DNA of 64,000 nt from Ezakiella sp. (GCA_022778715.1 JALFRW010000030.1:1-64000), one strand, 5' to 3'; shown: positions 43,468 through 53,384, counted from the stretch's first letter. Numbers and translations: made by a program. Notes: generated by a model not told the origin, from the sequence alone.

Positions 43468-44457
43468 ATGAAGACAATTTATAGTGCAATTCAACCATCA
43501 GGTGAATTAACAATTGGAAATTTTTTGGGCACATTGAAGGGTTGGAAAGATTTTCAAGATGAGTATAAGTGTCTTTTTGGTGTAGCAGATATGCATGCTA
43601 TCACCGTTAGACAAAATCCTCAACTATTAAGAGAAAGGACCAAAAAGCTGCTGGCAATTTATTTGGCAACGGGACTTGATCCGGACAAATCTATTATTTA
43701 TGTTAATAGTCATGTTAAACAACATGCAGAATTAGGATGGGTTTTACACACTTATACAAATTTGGGACAATTAAATAGAATGCATCAATTCAAATCTAAA
43801 ATTAAAGACAACGAAGAGAGAGCAAATGTGGGATTATATTGTTATCCTGTTTTAATGGCTTCAGACATTTTACTTTATGATACAGATTTTGTACCGGTTG
43901 GAGATGACCAAAAACAACATGTGGAAATCACACGCGACATTGCTGAAAGATTTAACAGCATTTATGGAGACACTTTTACAATTCCGGAACCGCTAATTAA
44001 TAAGTCGGGCAGCAGAATTAAAAGTTTGCAGGATCCTACCGTTAAAATGAGCAAATCAGACCCAAACCCCAATGCCTTTATATTGCTTTTGGAAGAATAT
44101 AATGTCATGAAAAAAAAGATTTCGAGAGCTGTAACAGATTCAATTGGAGAAATTAATTATTCTGAAGATCAACCAGGAATTATGAATTTACTTGACATTT
44201 ATAAAGCTTGTAACAATGAAGATATGGATACAATTTTTGCAAAGTTTGAAGGGCAAAACTATGGATACTTGAAAAGAGAGGTCACGGAAGCGCTTGAAAC
44301 CACAATAGGACCAGTTAGAGAAAAGACAAAAGATTACTTAAACAACGAAGACTATTTATTAGAAGTTGCAAAAAAAGGCAGTGAAAAAGCAAGTGAAATT
44401 GCAGAAAAGACACTTGCAAAAGTTTATGATAAGATTGGGTTTTTAAGGAGTATTTAA
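43468..44457 (+). CDS. trpS: Tryptophanyl-tRNA synthetase
   Basis: 329 aa from ATG 43468. A GTG 6 bases upstream is too close to the GAAAGG site. Class I synthetase with the HIGH-type motif QPSGELTIGNFLGTL, KMSKS at residues 193-197, and substrate motifs VGDDQKQHVEITRD. No T-box precedes it. Overlaps the PurD-PurL gene by one base (TAATG). Confidence 0.96.
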   Translation: MKTIYSAIQPSGELTIGNFLGTLKGWKDFQDEYKCLFGVADMHAITVRQNPQLLRERTKKLLAIYLATGLDPDKSIIYVNSHVKQHAELGWVLHTYTNLGQLNRMHQFKSKIKDNEERANVGLYCYPVLMASDILLYDTDFVPVGDDQKQHVEITRDIAERFNSIYGDTFTIPEPLINKSGSRIKSLQDPTVKMSKSDPNPNAFILLLEEYNVMKKKISRAVTDSIGEINYSEDQPGIMNLLDIYKACNNEDMDTIFAKFEGQNYGYLKREVTEALETTIGPVREKTKDYLNNEDYLLEVAKKGSEKASEIAEKTLAKVYDKIGFLRSI

Positions 44458-47400
44458 TGAAGATTTTAATTGTGGGTAGTGGAGCTAGAGAATACGCCAT
44501 TGGCGATAAAATAAAATCTCAAAGGGAAGACGAGGTAGAGCTATTTTTTGCACCGGGCAATGGTGCTACTTCAAAGCTTGGGCAAAATGAAAATATTCCA
44601 GAGACAGAAGTTGCAAGTTTACTTATTTTTGCAGAAAAAGAAAAGATTGATTATTGCATTATTGGGCCGGAAGCGCCACTTTGTGCTGGAATTACAGATG
44701 CTTTTGAAAGAGCAGGAATTAAAGTGTTTGGGCCAAACAAAAAATGCGCAAAACTTGAAGGATCAAAAGAATTTACAAAAGAAGTTTTGCAACTGGAAAA
44801 TATACCAACTGCAAATTATAAAACTTTTATTGAATCAGATTCAGCAATTGAATTTGCAAAAAAGCTTAGAGACGAAAATCTAAAGGGAAAAGTTGTGCTA
44901 AAAGCTGATGGACTTGCAGCAGGCAAAGGAGTTTTAATCGCTTCGACAGATACAGAAATAGAAAATGGCATTAAAAATGTTTTGGAGAATAAGATTTTTG
45001 GCGAGCAGAAGCTTTTAATTGAAGAATTTCTGTGGGGGTTTGAAACTAGTTTGATTGGTTTTTTTGATGGAGAAACCTTGAAGGTGTTTAACCCTGTTAG
45101 AGATCACAAGACAATTTACGAAGGAAATATTGGACCCAATACTGGAGGAATGGGAACATTTACACCAGACTTTGAAGCACTTGCATATAAAGAGGAAATT
45201 GAAGAAACAATTTTAAAGCCTTTTATAAAAGCAATGAAGAAAGCAAAGCTAGACTATAAGGGAATTGTGTTTTTAGGTTTAATTGTATCTGAAACAGGTC
45301 CGAGAGTTTTAGAAATTAATTGCAGATTTGGAGACCCGGAAACTCAAGCACTCATGATGAGCATTGAAAGTGATTTACTTGATATAATGATGAAAACCAC
45401 TGAAGGCAATTTAAAAGATGCAGAGCTAGTGCTAAATGATAAAAAAATTGTGAATGTTGTTCTAGCTAGCGGAGGATATCCGGATAAATACAAAAAAGGG
45501 TTTGAAATTTTTGGATTGGATAAAATAAAAGATGAAAAGATTTTTTATGGTGGAGTAAGCGAACAAGATGGTAAGTTATACACAAATGGTGGCAGAGTTT
45601 TAAGCATTTGTGCTGCCGGAGACAATTTTGATACTGCTAGAATCAATGTTTATAAAGATGTAAAGAAAATAAATTTTGAAGGAGTTACTTATAGAAAAGA
45701 TATTGCACCAATGGTAAAAAGAGTTTATGTTTGGAAAAAAGAAAAATTTGATGTACCATCAAATTCAATTAAGAATTTACTGACAGAAGAGTTCGGAAAA
45801 GAATTCGACTCATTACAATTGTACAGAAGATATGATATTGAAGGTTTAGATGATACTGATATTGAAATTATAAAAGACACAATTTTAAGAGAACCGCCGG
45901 TTGACAATATTGCAATCGGAGTGGAAGCCCTTGAACTACAAAAGGAAATGCAAAATCCAATTGTAATTAGATATAAAGCGGGTCAATTTGATCAAAGAGA
46001 AAAGGGTCTATTAGATACAATTAAAGCCGTGTTACCGGATAAAGAAGTAAAATGTGTAGTTGAAGAAGTTATTTCCATTTCTGATATTACAGCAGATGAA
46101 CTGAAGAAAATTAAAAAGACTTTGATTAATCCTGTGGACCAAGAAGAAGGAGATTTGTTAGAAATTCCATCTACTTTAAACAGTGATATCCATTTTTCAA
46201 ATGAAGTTGTTTATTACAGAGAATTCAAAGATTTAAGCGAAGCAGAGCTTGAAAGTTTCCATGATGAACTTTCGCTTGCAATGAGTGTTGCGGACTTAAA
46301 GACAATTCAAGATTATTGTAAGAGTGAAGACAAGGACCCAACAGACACAGAAATTTCAATTTTAGACACTTATTGGAGTGACCACTGCAGACACACTACT
46401 TTCTTTACACAATTAGAAGAAGTTTCTTTTGAAGATTCAAACGAAGTTAGAGATAAAAAACTCAAAGAAGCTTTTGAAAAATATATTGATATGAAAAAAG
46501 AAGCTGGAGACAAAAAGCCAGTTTCCCTTATGAACATGAGCACAATTCAATCTAAACTCATGAGAAAAGAAGGTAAGCTTTCTGATGTTGAAGTTAGCGA
46601 TGAAATCAATGCTTGCACTCTCATTATTCCGGCACATGTTGATGGAAAAGAAGAAGAATATCTTTTATTCTTTAAAAATGAAACACACAACCACCCAACA
46701 GAAATTGAACCATTTGGTGGTGCTCAAACTTGCTTGGGCGGAGCTATAAGAGACCCACTTTCAGGCAGAGGATATGTATATCAAGCTATGAGAATTACAG
46801 GTGCAAGCGACCCAATAAATGACTATAATATTGAAGGCAAGCTCTCGCAAAAGAAAATTGTTAGAGATGCTTTGAGAGGATATAGTTCATACGGAAACCA
46901 AATTGGTCTTGCAACTGGTTACGTGGATGAACTTTTCCATTCAGGATACAAAGCAAAGAGAATGGAAGTTGGTGCAGTTATTGGCGCTGCTCCAAAGAAA
47001 AATGTCAAGAAAATTAAACCGCAAGACGGTGATGTAGTAATTTTATTAGGCGGCAGAACCGGAAGAGACGGCGTAGGTGGAGCAACCGGTTCATCTAAAG
47101 TTCACACTATAGAAAGCGTTAGAAAGTCAGGGGCAGAAGTTCAAAAAGGGCATGCACCAACAGAAAGAAAAATTCAAAGATTAATGAGACGCCCGGAAGC
47201 AACAATTTTGATTAAAAAGTGTAACGATTTTGGAGCTGGTGGAGTTTCGGTAGCTATTGGTGAACTGGCCGATAGTTTGGATATCTATCTAGATAGAGTA
47301 CCATTAAAATACAAGGGACTCTCTCCAAGAGAAATTGCGATTAGTGAGTCGCAAGAAAGAATGGCTGTCGTAATTGCTAAAAAAGATTTGAACGAATTCT

Positions 47401-49391
47401 TAAGATATGCAAACGAAGAAAACCTGGAAGCGACATATGTGGCTGATGTAACTAACTCAGGTAGAGTTAGAATGTTTTTCAACGACGTAGTTGTTTGTGA
47501 TATGAGTAGAGAATTTATGAATTCTACAGGTGCAATACGCGAACAAGTCGTAGAAGTGAAAAAAGCTAGTGATATAAAATATTTTGACGATGTTAAGGCA
47601 AATGAATTAAACAAATATCTTTTGTATACAATTGGCAGAATCAACAATGCATCCAAGAAAAACTTGCTTGAAAATTTCGACTTCTCAGTTGGAAGAGCTA
47701 CTGTTAATATGCCACTTGGAGGAAAGAACGAATTAACACCTATCAACTCAATGGTTGCAAAGATTCCATCAAAAACAGATGATACGAACACAGTAAGTTA
47801 TATGAGTTTTGGATTTATCCCAGAATTAAGCAGCGAAGATCCATTTGTTGGAAGTTACTATGCAGTTCTATTATCAGTGTTAAAATTAGTTGCAACTGGT
47901 GCAAAATATGAAAGAGCAAGGCTCTCATATCAAGAGTATTTTGAAAAATTGGGTGAAGATCCAGAAAAATGGCAAAAACCATTTATAGCACTGTTAGGAG
48001 CTTTAAAAGCTTCTACAATTCTTGAAACACCGGCAATCGGTGGTAAAGACTCAATGAGTGGAACTTTTGAAGATATTCATGTTCCACCAACACTTATAAG
48101 CTTTGCAGTTTCATACGGAGATAAAAAATACGTTACAACTTCTGAGTTAAAAGGCTGTTATAAACTAGGACTTGTTCAAAATGATATTGATGAAAATGGA
48201 TTTATCGACGAACAAAAATTTCTAGATAATCTAAAACTCATAGAAAAAGAAATTGAAAATGGTAATATCGTAACAGCTTATGTTGTAGATAGAGAAAATG
48301 TCTTATTGTCACTATTAAAGATGAGCTTTGGCAACGATGTTAAATTTGTTATCGACATAAATACTAACGAACTTTTAAATAATAAGCCACTTGATGTGAT
48401 TGTAGAATATAAAGACAACGTAGAAGGAATTAAAGAAATTGGCAAATCCGGGACAGAAAAATGTATAGTAAATTATGAAGAAATTGATTACTACACAATT
48501 AAAGATGTATTTGTGCATGGACTTGACCCAGTTTATGGAAAAGAAATGGAAACTGAAACTAAAGATTTAAGCTTTAATGATAGCAAAGTACGCAGAATGA
48601 AATCTTTAAAACTGGTGGATAAACCAAGAGTAACCATAGCAGTTTTTGAGGGAACAAATAGCGAATACGATTCTAGACTGGCATTTGAGAAGGCTGGAGC
48701 TGAAGTGCGCGAAGTGATGATTAGAAATATTACAAATGAAATGCTAGAAGAATCACTTGACGATTTTGCAGAATCAATTAGAAATTCACAAATCCTATTT
48801 ATTCCAGGGGGCTTCTCAATGAGTGACGAACCGGATGGAAGTGCAAAATTTATTGCAAATGTGCTAAGAAATAAAAAAGTTGAAAGTGCAATTGAACACT
48901 TGTTAGATGAAAATGGAAATGATGGACTAATTTTGGGAATTTGCAACGGTTTCCAAGCTTTGATAAAGACAGGGCTTCTTCCATACGGGAAGGTGACAAA
49001 GTTGTCAGAAAATGACCCAACATTAACATACAATGAAATTGGTCGTCATATTTCAAAGATTATTCCAACCAAACCAATCACGACAGATAGTCCATGGCTC
49101 AAATATATTGATAAAGATACCATTTACAATGTACCAATTTCACATGGAGAAGGTAGATTTATTGCAAACCAAGATGTTATTGATCAACTCATTGATAACA
49201 ATCAAATTGCATTTAAGTATGTAGTAAATCCAAACGGTTCATCTGAAGGCATTGAAGCAATTATGGATAAATCAGGAAAAATTCTTGGAAAGATGGGTCA
49301 CTCAGAAAGAGTTTCTGCAGACACATACAAGAACTTCGGTAAGATCGAAATTGAAAATTTATTTAAAGCTGGAGTTGACTTCTTTAAATAA
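44457..49391 (+). CDS. PurD-PurL fusion: GAR synthetase + FGAM synthase
   Basis: 1644 aa in one uninterrupted frame. Residues 1-418 are PurD, phosphoribosylamine-glycine ligase: VGSGAREYAI, KADGLAAGKGV, GPNTGGMG and EINCRFGDPETQ. From about residue 420 (VYVWKKEKFD onward) is a complete large-type PurL. It has an N-terminal PurS-like part, TYWSDHCRHTTF, ETHNHPTEIEPFGGAQT and GGKDSMSGTF. The C-terminal glutaminase has PGGFSMSDEPDGS, catalytic Cys1496 in LGICNGFQAL, and the His/Glu in SHGEGRF. The two enzymes do non-consecutive steps (2 and 4) of purine synthesis. No other pur gene is nearby. Confidence 0.93.
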   Translation: MKILIVGSGAREYAIGDKIKSQREDEVELFFAPGNGATSKLGQNENIPETEVASLLIFAEKEKIDYCIIGPEAPLCAGITDAFERAGIKVFGPNKKCAKLEGSKEFTKEVLQLENIPTANYKTFIESDSAIEFAKKLRDENLKGKVVLKADGLAAGKGVLIASTDTEIENGIKNVLENKIFGEQKLLIEEFLWGFETSLIGFFDGETLKVFNPVRDHKTIYEGNIGPNTGGMGTFTPDFEALAYKEEIEETILKPFIKAMKKAKLDYKGIVFLGLIVSETGPRVLEINCRFGDPETQALMMSIESDLLDIMMKTTEGNLKDAELVLNDKKIVNVVLASGGYPDKYKKGFEIFGLDKIKDEKIFYGGVSEQDGKLYTNGGRVLSICAAGDNFDTARINVYKDVKKINFEGVTYRKDIAPMVKRVYVWKKEKFDVPSNSIKNLLTEEFGKEFDSLQLYRRYDIEGLDDTDIEIIKDTILREPPVDNIAIGVEALELQKEMQNPIVIRYKAGQFDQREKGLLDTIKAVLPDKEVKCVVEEVISISDITADELKKIKKTLINPVDQEEGDLLEIPSTLNSDIHFSNEVVYYREFKDLSEAELESFHDELSLAMSVADLKTIQDYCKSEDKDPTDTEISILDTYWSDHCRHTTFFTQLEEVSFEDSNEVRDKKLKEAFEKYIDMKKEAGDKKPVSLMNMSTIQSKLMRKEGKLSDVEVSDEINACTLIIPAHVDGKEEEYLLFFKNETHNHPTEIEPFGGAQTCLGGAIRDPLSGRGYVYQAMRITGASDPINDYNIEGKLSQKKIVRDALRGYSSYGNQIGLATGYVDELFHSGYKAKRMEVGAVIGAAPKKNVKKIKPQDGDVVILLGGRTGRDGVGGATGSSKVHTIESVRKSGAEVQKGHAPTERKIQRLMRRPEATILIKKCNDFGAGGVSVAIGELADSLDIYLDRVPLKYKGLSPREIAISESQERMAVVIAKKDLNEFLRYANEENLEATYVADVTNSGRVRMFFNDVVVCDMSREFMNSTGAIREQVVEVKKASDIKYFDDVKANELNKYLLYTIGRINNASKKNLLENFDFSVGRATVNMPLGGKNELTPINSMVAKIPSKTDDTNTVSYMSFGFIPELSSEDPFVGSYYAVLLSVLKLVATGAKYERARLSYQEYFEKLGEDPEKWQKPFIALLGALKASTILETPAIGGKDSMSGTFEDIHVPPTLISFAVSYGDKKYVTTSELKGCYKLGLVQNDIDENGFIDEQKFLDNLKLIEKEIENGNIVTAYVVDRENVLLSLLKMSFGNDVKFVIDINTNELLNNKPLDVIVEYKDNVEGIKEIGKSGTEKCIVNYEEIDYYTIKDVFVHGLDPVYGKEMETETKDLSFNDSKVRRMKSLKLVDKPRVTIAVFEGTNSEYDSRLAFEKAGAEVREVMIRNITNEMLEESLDDFAESIRNSQILFIPGGFSMSDEPDGSAKFIANVLRNKKVESAIEHLLDENGNDGLILGICNGFQALIKTGLLPYGKVTKLSENDPTLTYNEIGRHISKIIPTKPITTDSPWLKYIDKDTIYNVPISHGEGRFIANQDVIDQLIDNNQIAFKYVVNPNGSSEGIEAIMDKSGKILGKMGHSERVSADTYKNFGKIEIENLFKAGVDFFK

Positions 49392-49399
49392 AATATAGT

Positions 49400-49430
49400 G
49401 GAGCGCTATTTTAAGGCGCTCTATTTCTTT
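49400..49430 (+). terminator. Terminator of the trpS-purDL region
   Basis: GAGCGC (49401-49406) and GCGCTC (49416-49421) around TATTTTAAG, followed by TATTTCTTT. Confidence 0.7.
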
Positions 49431-49493
49431 ATATGAACAATACTTTACTAGTTTATTATTTTTTATAAATTTTAAAAATGCTTTAAAAACTAC

Positions 49494-49522
49494 TTGACAG
49501 TGTATGCATTTTATGATAATAT
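49494..49522 (+). promoter_or_regulatory. Promoter of tRNA-Phe/tRNA-Cys
   Basis: Perfect TTGACA (49494-49499), 17-base spacer, TAATAT (49517-49522), about 20 bases before tRNA-Phe. Confidence 0.75.
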
Positions 49523-49541
49523 ACTTAAATAGTGAGAGTTA

Positions 49542-49617
49542 GCTCCGATAGCTCAGTTGGTAGAGCAGTAGACTGAAAATCTACGTGTGGCTGGTTCGAT
49601 TCCGGCTCGGAGCACCA
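49542..49617 (+). tRNA. tRNA-Phe (GAA)
   Basis: 76 nt with encoded CCA. Acceptor GCTCCGA pairs with TCGGAGC. Anticodon loop CTGAAAA gives GAA. T-loop GTTCGATTC. Confidence 0.97.
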
Positions 49618-49620
49618 TAA

Positions 49621-49695
49621 GGCGACATAGCCAAGCGGTAAGGCATGGGTCTGCAAAACCTTGATTCGCCAGTTCAAATCTGGCTGTCGCCTCCA
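49621..49695 (+). tRNA. tRNA-Cys (GCA)
   Basis: 75 nt with encoded CCA, 3 bases after tRNA-Phe. Acceptor GGCGACA pairs with TGTCGCC. Anticodon loop CTGCAAA gives GCA. T-loop GTTCAAATC. No terminator hairpin follows it before the T-box leader. Confidence 0.97.
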
Positions 49696-49737
49696 ATTTT
49701 TATCTTGAATATTTTAAGTATTGAAACGATTCCAATA

Positions 49738-49904
49738 ATAAACAGAGAGATCATTTTGCTGAGATTGATCATTTTGGATGTACCGACGTTTTTTAAAGAC
49801 GAAAGAAATTTCGCACCGTCACCATTACGTTAATGGTTTTGAGAAGTAATTAGGGTGGAACCACGACAAGACTATCGTCCCTTTGGGGTGTTAGTCTTTT
49901 TTTG
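49738..49904 (+). promoter_or_regulatory. T-box riboswitch of thrS
   Basis: The diagnostic T-box AGGGTGGAACCACG is at 49852-49865, followed by the terminator/antiterminator. Upstream are stem regions, including the small hairpin CCATTACGTTAATGG (49822-49836). ACC (a Thr codon) occurs at 49782-49784 as the likely specifier and at two other places, matching thrS downstream. The leader is compact. Uncharged tRNA-Thr would bind ACC and the T-box and allow read-through into thrS. Confidence 0.88.
49868..49904 (+). terminator. T-box controlled terminator
   Basis: AAGACTA (49868-49874) and TAGTCTT (49892-49898) around TCGTCCCTTTGGGGTGT, followed by TTTTTTG. The T-box sequence just upstream can compete for the 5' strand. 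Confidence 0.8.
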
Positions 49905-49932
49905 TATTTACAAATGAAAGGAGAAAAAAACT

Positions 49933-51840
49933 ATGAGAAAATTAGCATTATTAGACGGAACCATAAGAGAATTTGATGAAAAAGCAACAGTTTATGATAT
50001 CATAGGCAAAATTTCAAAATCTCTTCAAAGAGAAGCTGTGGGGGCAACGTTAAATGGGAATATTTTGGGCATGCAAGATATTCCTCACGAAGATGGCGAA
50101 TTTAAAGTTTTGAAATTTGATGACAAAGAAGGTAAACAAATTTTTTGGCACACATCTGCACACCTGATGGCATTTGCCATTCAAAGATTGTTTCCGGATG
50201 TAAAGTTTGCAATAGGACCATCAATCGATCAAGGTTTTTATTATGACTTTGACACTCCACATAGATTTACACCGGAAGATTTAGTAAAAATTGAAGAAGA
50301 AATGTCTAAACTCGTAAAACAAGGTTATGAAATGGAACGTTACGAAATGGATAGAGATGAGGCTATCGAACATTTCAAAGGATTAGACGAAAAATATAAA
50401 GTAGACCTTATAGAACATTTTCCTGAGGGGGAAGTTATTTCATTTTACAAATTGGGAGACTTTGTCGATCTTTGTCGTGGTCCACATTTAAAGGACGTTT
50501 CTAAGATCAAGGCAGTAAAACTATTATCAATCGCCGGTGCTTATTGGAGAGGCGACGAAAACAATGAAATGCTTCAAAGAATTTATGGTATCACATTCCC
50601 TAAAAAAAGTGAACTAGATGCTTATTTAAAGATGATTGAAGAAGCTAAATTAAGAGATCACAGAAAGATTGGCAAAGACTTAGACTTGTTCTCGTTCCAT
50701 GAAGAAGGTCCCGGATTCCCATTCTACCATCCAAACGGGATGATTGTAAGAAATGAACTTCTAAACTGGTGGAGAGGTGTACTTTTAGAAAAAGGATACG
50801 GTGAAATTTTAACACCAATCATTTTAAACGAGGACTTATGGCACAGATCAGGTCACTGGGATCACTATAAAGAAAATATGTATTTTACAAAGATTGACGA
50901 TGGGGATTACGCTGTTAAGCCTATGAACTGCCCCGGCTCAACGATTGTATATAAAACAAACATGCACTCTTATAAGGAATTCCCATTGAGATATGCAGAA
51001 TTTGGTCTTGTTCATAGACATGAATTGTCAGGAGCACTGCACGGATTATTTCGAGTTAGAAGCTTTACACAAGACGATGCTCATGTATATTGCTTGCCAG
51101 AACAAATTGAAGGCGAAGTGTTCAAAATGATTGATCTTGCAGATTATTTATATAGCACATTCGGCTTTAAATATACACTTGAACTTTCAACAAGACCTAC
51201 TGATTATATGGGAGATCTTGAAACTTGGGAGTACGCTGAATCAGCACTTAAAGCTGCGTTGGAAAAGAGAAATATGCCATACAAGATCAATCCGGGCGAC
51301 GGAGCATTCTATGGTCCAAAGATTGACTTCCACTTGCAAGACGCTATCGGAAGAGATTGGCAATGCGGCACAATCCAACTTGACATGCAAATGCCAATAA
51401 ACTTTGATTTGACATATGTGGATGCAAACAATGAAAGAAAAAGACCGGTAATGCTACACAGAGCTATGTTTGGTAGTATTGAAAGATTCCTGGGAATTTT
51501 AATAGAACATTTTGCGGGTAAATTTCCTCTTTGGATGGCTCCAGTTCAAGTTGAAATTATTCCTGTTTCAGAAAAGACAAATAAATATGCAAATGAAGTT
51601 TATGAAGAACTAAAAAAAGCTGGATTCAGAGTTGATTTAGACTTAAGAAATGAACAAATGGGTGCAAAGATAAGAGATGCACAATTAAAGAAAATCAACT
51701 ATATGCTAATTTTAGGTGAAAAAGAAAGCGAAAACAAAAACATTTCAGTTAGAACAAGAAACAACATTAACAAAAATGGAATAGAATTAGCAGAATTCAT
51801 TGCTGATTTGAAATGTGAAATTGAAGAAAAGAGGATTTAA
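49933..51840 (+). CDS. thrS: Threonyl-tRNA synthetase
   Basis: 635 aa, full length. N-terminal TGS domain (1-60), editing domain with HTSAHLMAFA and the zinc-site histidines, then class II catalytic core with motif 2 RYAEFGLVHRHELSGALHGL and motif 3 GSIERFLGILIEHFAG. The anticodon-binding domain (about 535-635) ends the protein. AAGGAG precedes the ATG. Expression is set by the T-box upstream. The next gene starts one base after its stop. Confidence 0.97.
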   Translation: MRKLALLDGTIREFDEKATVYDIIGKISKSLQREAVGATLNGNILGMQDIPHEDGEFKVLKFDDKEGKQIFWHTSAHLMAFAIQRLFPDVKFAIGPSIDQGFYYDFDTPHRFTPEDLVKIEEEMSKLVKQGYEMERYEMDRDEAIEHFKGLDEKYKVDLIEHFPEGEVISFYKLGDFVDLCRGPHLKDVSKIKAVKLLSIAGAYWRGDENNEMLQRIYGITFPKKSELDAYLKMIEEAKLRDHRKIGKDLDLFSFHEEGPGFPFYHPNGMIVRNELLNWWRGVLLEKGYGEILTPIILNEDLWHRSGHWDHYKENMYFTKIDDGDYAVKPMNCPGSTIVYKTNMHSYKEFPLRYAEFGLVHRHELSGALHGLFRVRSFTQDDAHVYCLPEQIEGEVFKMIDLADYLYSTFGFKYTLELSTRPTDYMGDLETWEYAESALKAALEKRNMPYKINPGDGAFYGPKIDFHLQDAIGRDWQCGTIQLDMQMPINFDLTYVDANNERKRPVMLHRAMFGSIERFLGILIEHFAGKFPLWMAPVQVEIIPVSEKTNKYANEVYEELKKAGFRVDLDLRNEQMGAKIRDAQLKKINYMLILGEKESENKNISVRTRNNINKNGIELAEFIADLKCEIEEKRI

Positions 51841-51841
51841 T

Positions 51842-53230
51842 ATGGAAAAAGTTTTTACATGGATTGACGAACATAAGGATGAAATGATTGAAGATTTAGG
51901 AACGCTCGTTGGAATTAATTCTGTTGAAGCTGCTCCTAAAGACGATGCCCCATTTGGAGAGGGTGCAAGAGATGCTCTTTTAAAATTCTTGGAAATTGGT
52001 AAAAGAGACGGGTTTAGAATAGACAATTTACAAAATTATGCAGGGGATATTGAATTCGGACAAGGCGAAGAAACTGTTGGAATTATCGCTCATGTTGATG
52101 TTGTGCCGGCTGGTTCAGGTTGGGATACAGACCCATTTAAAATGGAAAATGATGGAGTTTATCTAACGGGTAGAGGAACACAAGATGACAAGGGTCCTGC
52201 AATTGCCGCATACTATGCAATGAGAGCAATTAAAGAATTAAACCTTCCAATTAAGAGAGGAATAAGATTAATTCTTGGTACAAACGAAGAAACTAATTGG
52301 GGTGGAATTAACTATTATGTTAAAAACAAAAAAATGCCAGATATGGGATTTACCCCAGATGCAGAATTTCCGGTTATTTTTGGAGAAAAAGGAATTTCAA
52401 CTGGAACTTTAAGTTTAAAGTTAGATTTGTCAAATTCTGCAGTTATAGAATTTAAAGCTGGAAATGCACCAAACATGGTTCCTGATTACGCAGAAATTAT
52501 TTTAGATGCTTCGAAAATTAACAAAGATGCTCTAAATAACATGATAAATGATTGTACATTTGAAGAATTGGGTGACAAAGTTAAAGTTAGCTCAGTAGGG
52601 AAGAGTGCTCACGGTTCAACTCCACAGATCGGAATTAACGCAATTTCAAATCTGTTAGCCGGATTAAAAGACGTTATAAAAGCTGATGATGAATTTGCAA
52701 AATTTGTTAAATTTTACAACAACAAGATGGCATTTAAATATTATGGCGAAGACATGGGCGTTGGTTTCAGCGATGAAATATCAGGCAAGTTAAATTTTAA
52801 CATCGGTATGATTGAAAAATTTGCAGATAGAGTTGACGTTGTTATTAATATGAGATTCCCATTAACAGGAGTTACAAATGAAGATATCAAAGTCGGCCTT
52901 GAAGGTGCAAGCAAAGAATTTAACGGCGTCTACACACAAACTGGTGGAGAAAATCCATTATATATCGATCCGGAAAGTAAACTTGTTAAAATTTTTATGG
53001 AAGCATATCGTAATCAAACAAATGACAACGAATCTAAACCGATGGTTATCGGTGGAGGAACATATGCAAAAGCTATGGATAACTGTGTTGCATTTGGTGC
53101 GCTATTTAAGGAAGATGAAGATAGAATGCATCAAAAGAACGAAAGAATTAAAATTGACAGTTTAGTAGCATCTGCAAAAATTTATGCAGAAGCATTATTA
53201 ACTATTGCAACAGAAGAAAAAGTTTTATGA
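51842..53230 (+). CDS. pepV: M20 dipeptidase, PepV/Sapep type
   Basis: 462 aa from ATG 51842. An in-frame ATG 27 bases earlier lies inside thrS. Zinc aminopeptidase for dipeptides. HVDVVPAG (catalytic-domain His/Asp), GTQDDKGP (bridging Asp and base), GTNEETNWGG (Glu pair) and DAEFPVIFGEKG are as in PepV. The lid domain occupies about 180-370, and the C-terminal zinc His is in RMHQKNERI. With pepF it supports peptide fermentation. Confidence 0.9.
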   Translation: MEKVFTWIDEHKDEMIEDLGTLVGINSVEAAPKDDAPFGEGARDALLKFLEIGKRDGFRIDNLQNYAGDIEFGQGEETVGIIAHVDVVPAGSGWDTDPFKMENDGVYLTGRGTQDDKGPAIAAYYAMRAIKELNLPIKRGIRLILGTNEETNWGGINYYVKNKKMPDMGFTPDAEFPVIFGEKGISTGTLSLKLDLSNSAVIEFKAGNAPNMVPDYAEIILDASKINKDALNNMINDCTFEELGDKVKVSSVGKSAHGSTPQIGINAISNLLAGLKDVIKADDEFAKFVKFYNNKMAFKYYGEDMGVGFSDEISGKLNFNIGMIEKFADRVDVVINMRFPLTGVTNEDIKVGLEGASKEFNGVYTQTGGENPLYIDPESKLVKIFMEAYRNQTNDNESKPMVIGGGTYAKAMDNCVAFGALFKEDEDRMHQKNERIKIDSLVASAKIYAEALLTIATEEKVL

Positions 53231-53255
53231 TTTTTATAAAAATTTAGAAAAACAC

Positions 53256-53284
53256 TTGACAAATAGAAAAATTAGTGTTATCAT
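53256..53284 (+). promoter_or_regulatory. Promoter of infC-rpmI-rplT
   Basis: TTGACA (53256-53261), 17-base spacer, TATCAT (53279-53284). Confidence 0.8.
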
Positions 53285-53289
53285 AGTGG

Positions 53290-53384
53290 TTGTTAAGTAG
53301 AAGGTGCTCTTCTCACCCAATCACAATGTGCATTGGAGTTTATATTACTTGTTGTATTATAGAGCCCTTTTTGGGCTCTTTTCT
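53290..53384 (+). promoter_or_regulatory. L20-type attenuator leader of infC-rpmI-rplT
   Basis: A structured leader between promoter and infC, ending in a strong terminator (AGAGCCC-TTTTT-GGGCTCT then TTTTCT, 53361-53384), followed by AAGGAGG. In Firmicutes L20 protein binds such leaders and causes termination. The position and downstream gene order support this type. I did not model the L20-binding fold in detail. Confidence 0.75.

Noticed and set aside
47285-47791. 168-codon minus-strand frame inside purDL (also 48533-49033)
   Set aside because: Antisense to conserved PurL coding sequence. Serine/phenylalanine-rich composition typical of reverse frames of AT-rich genes.
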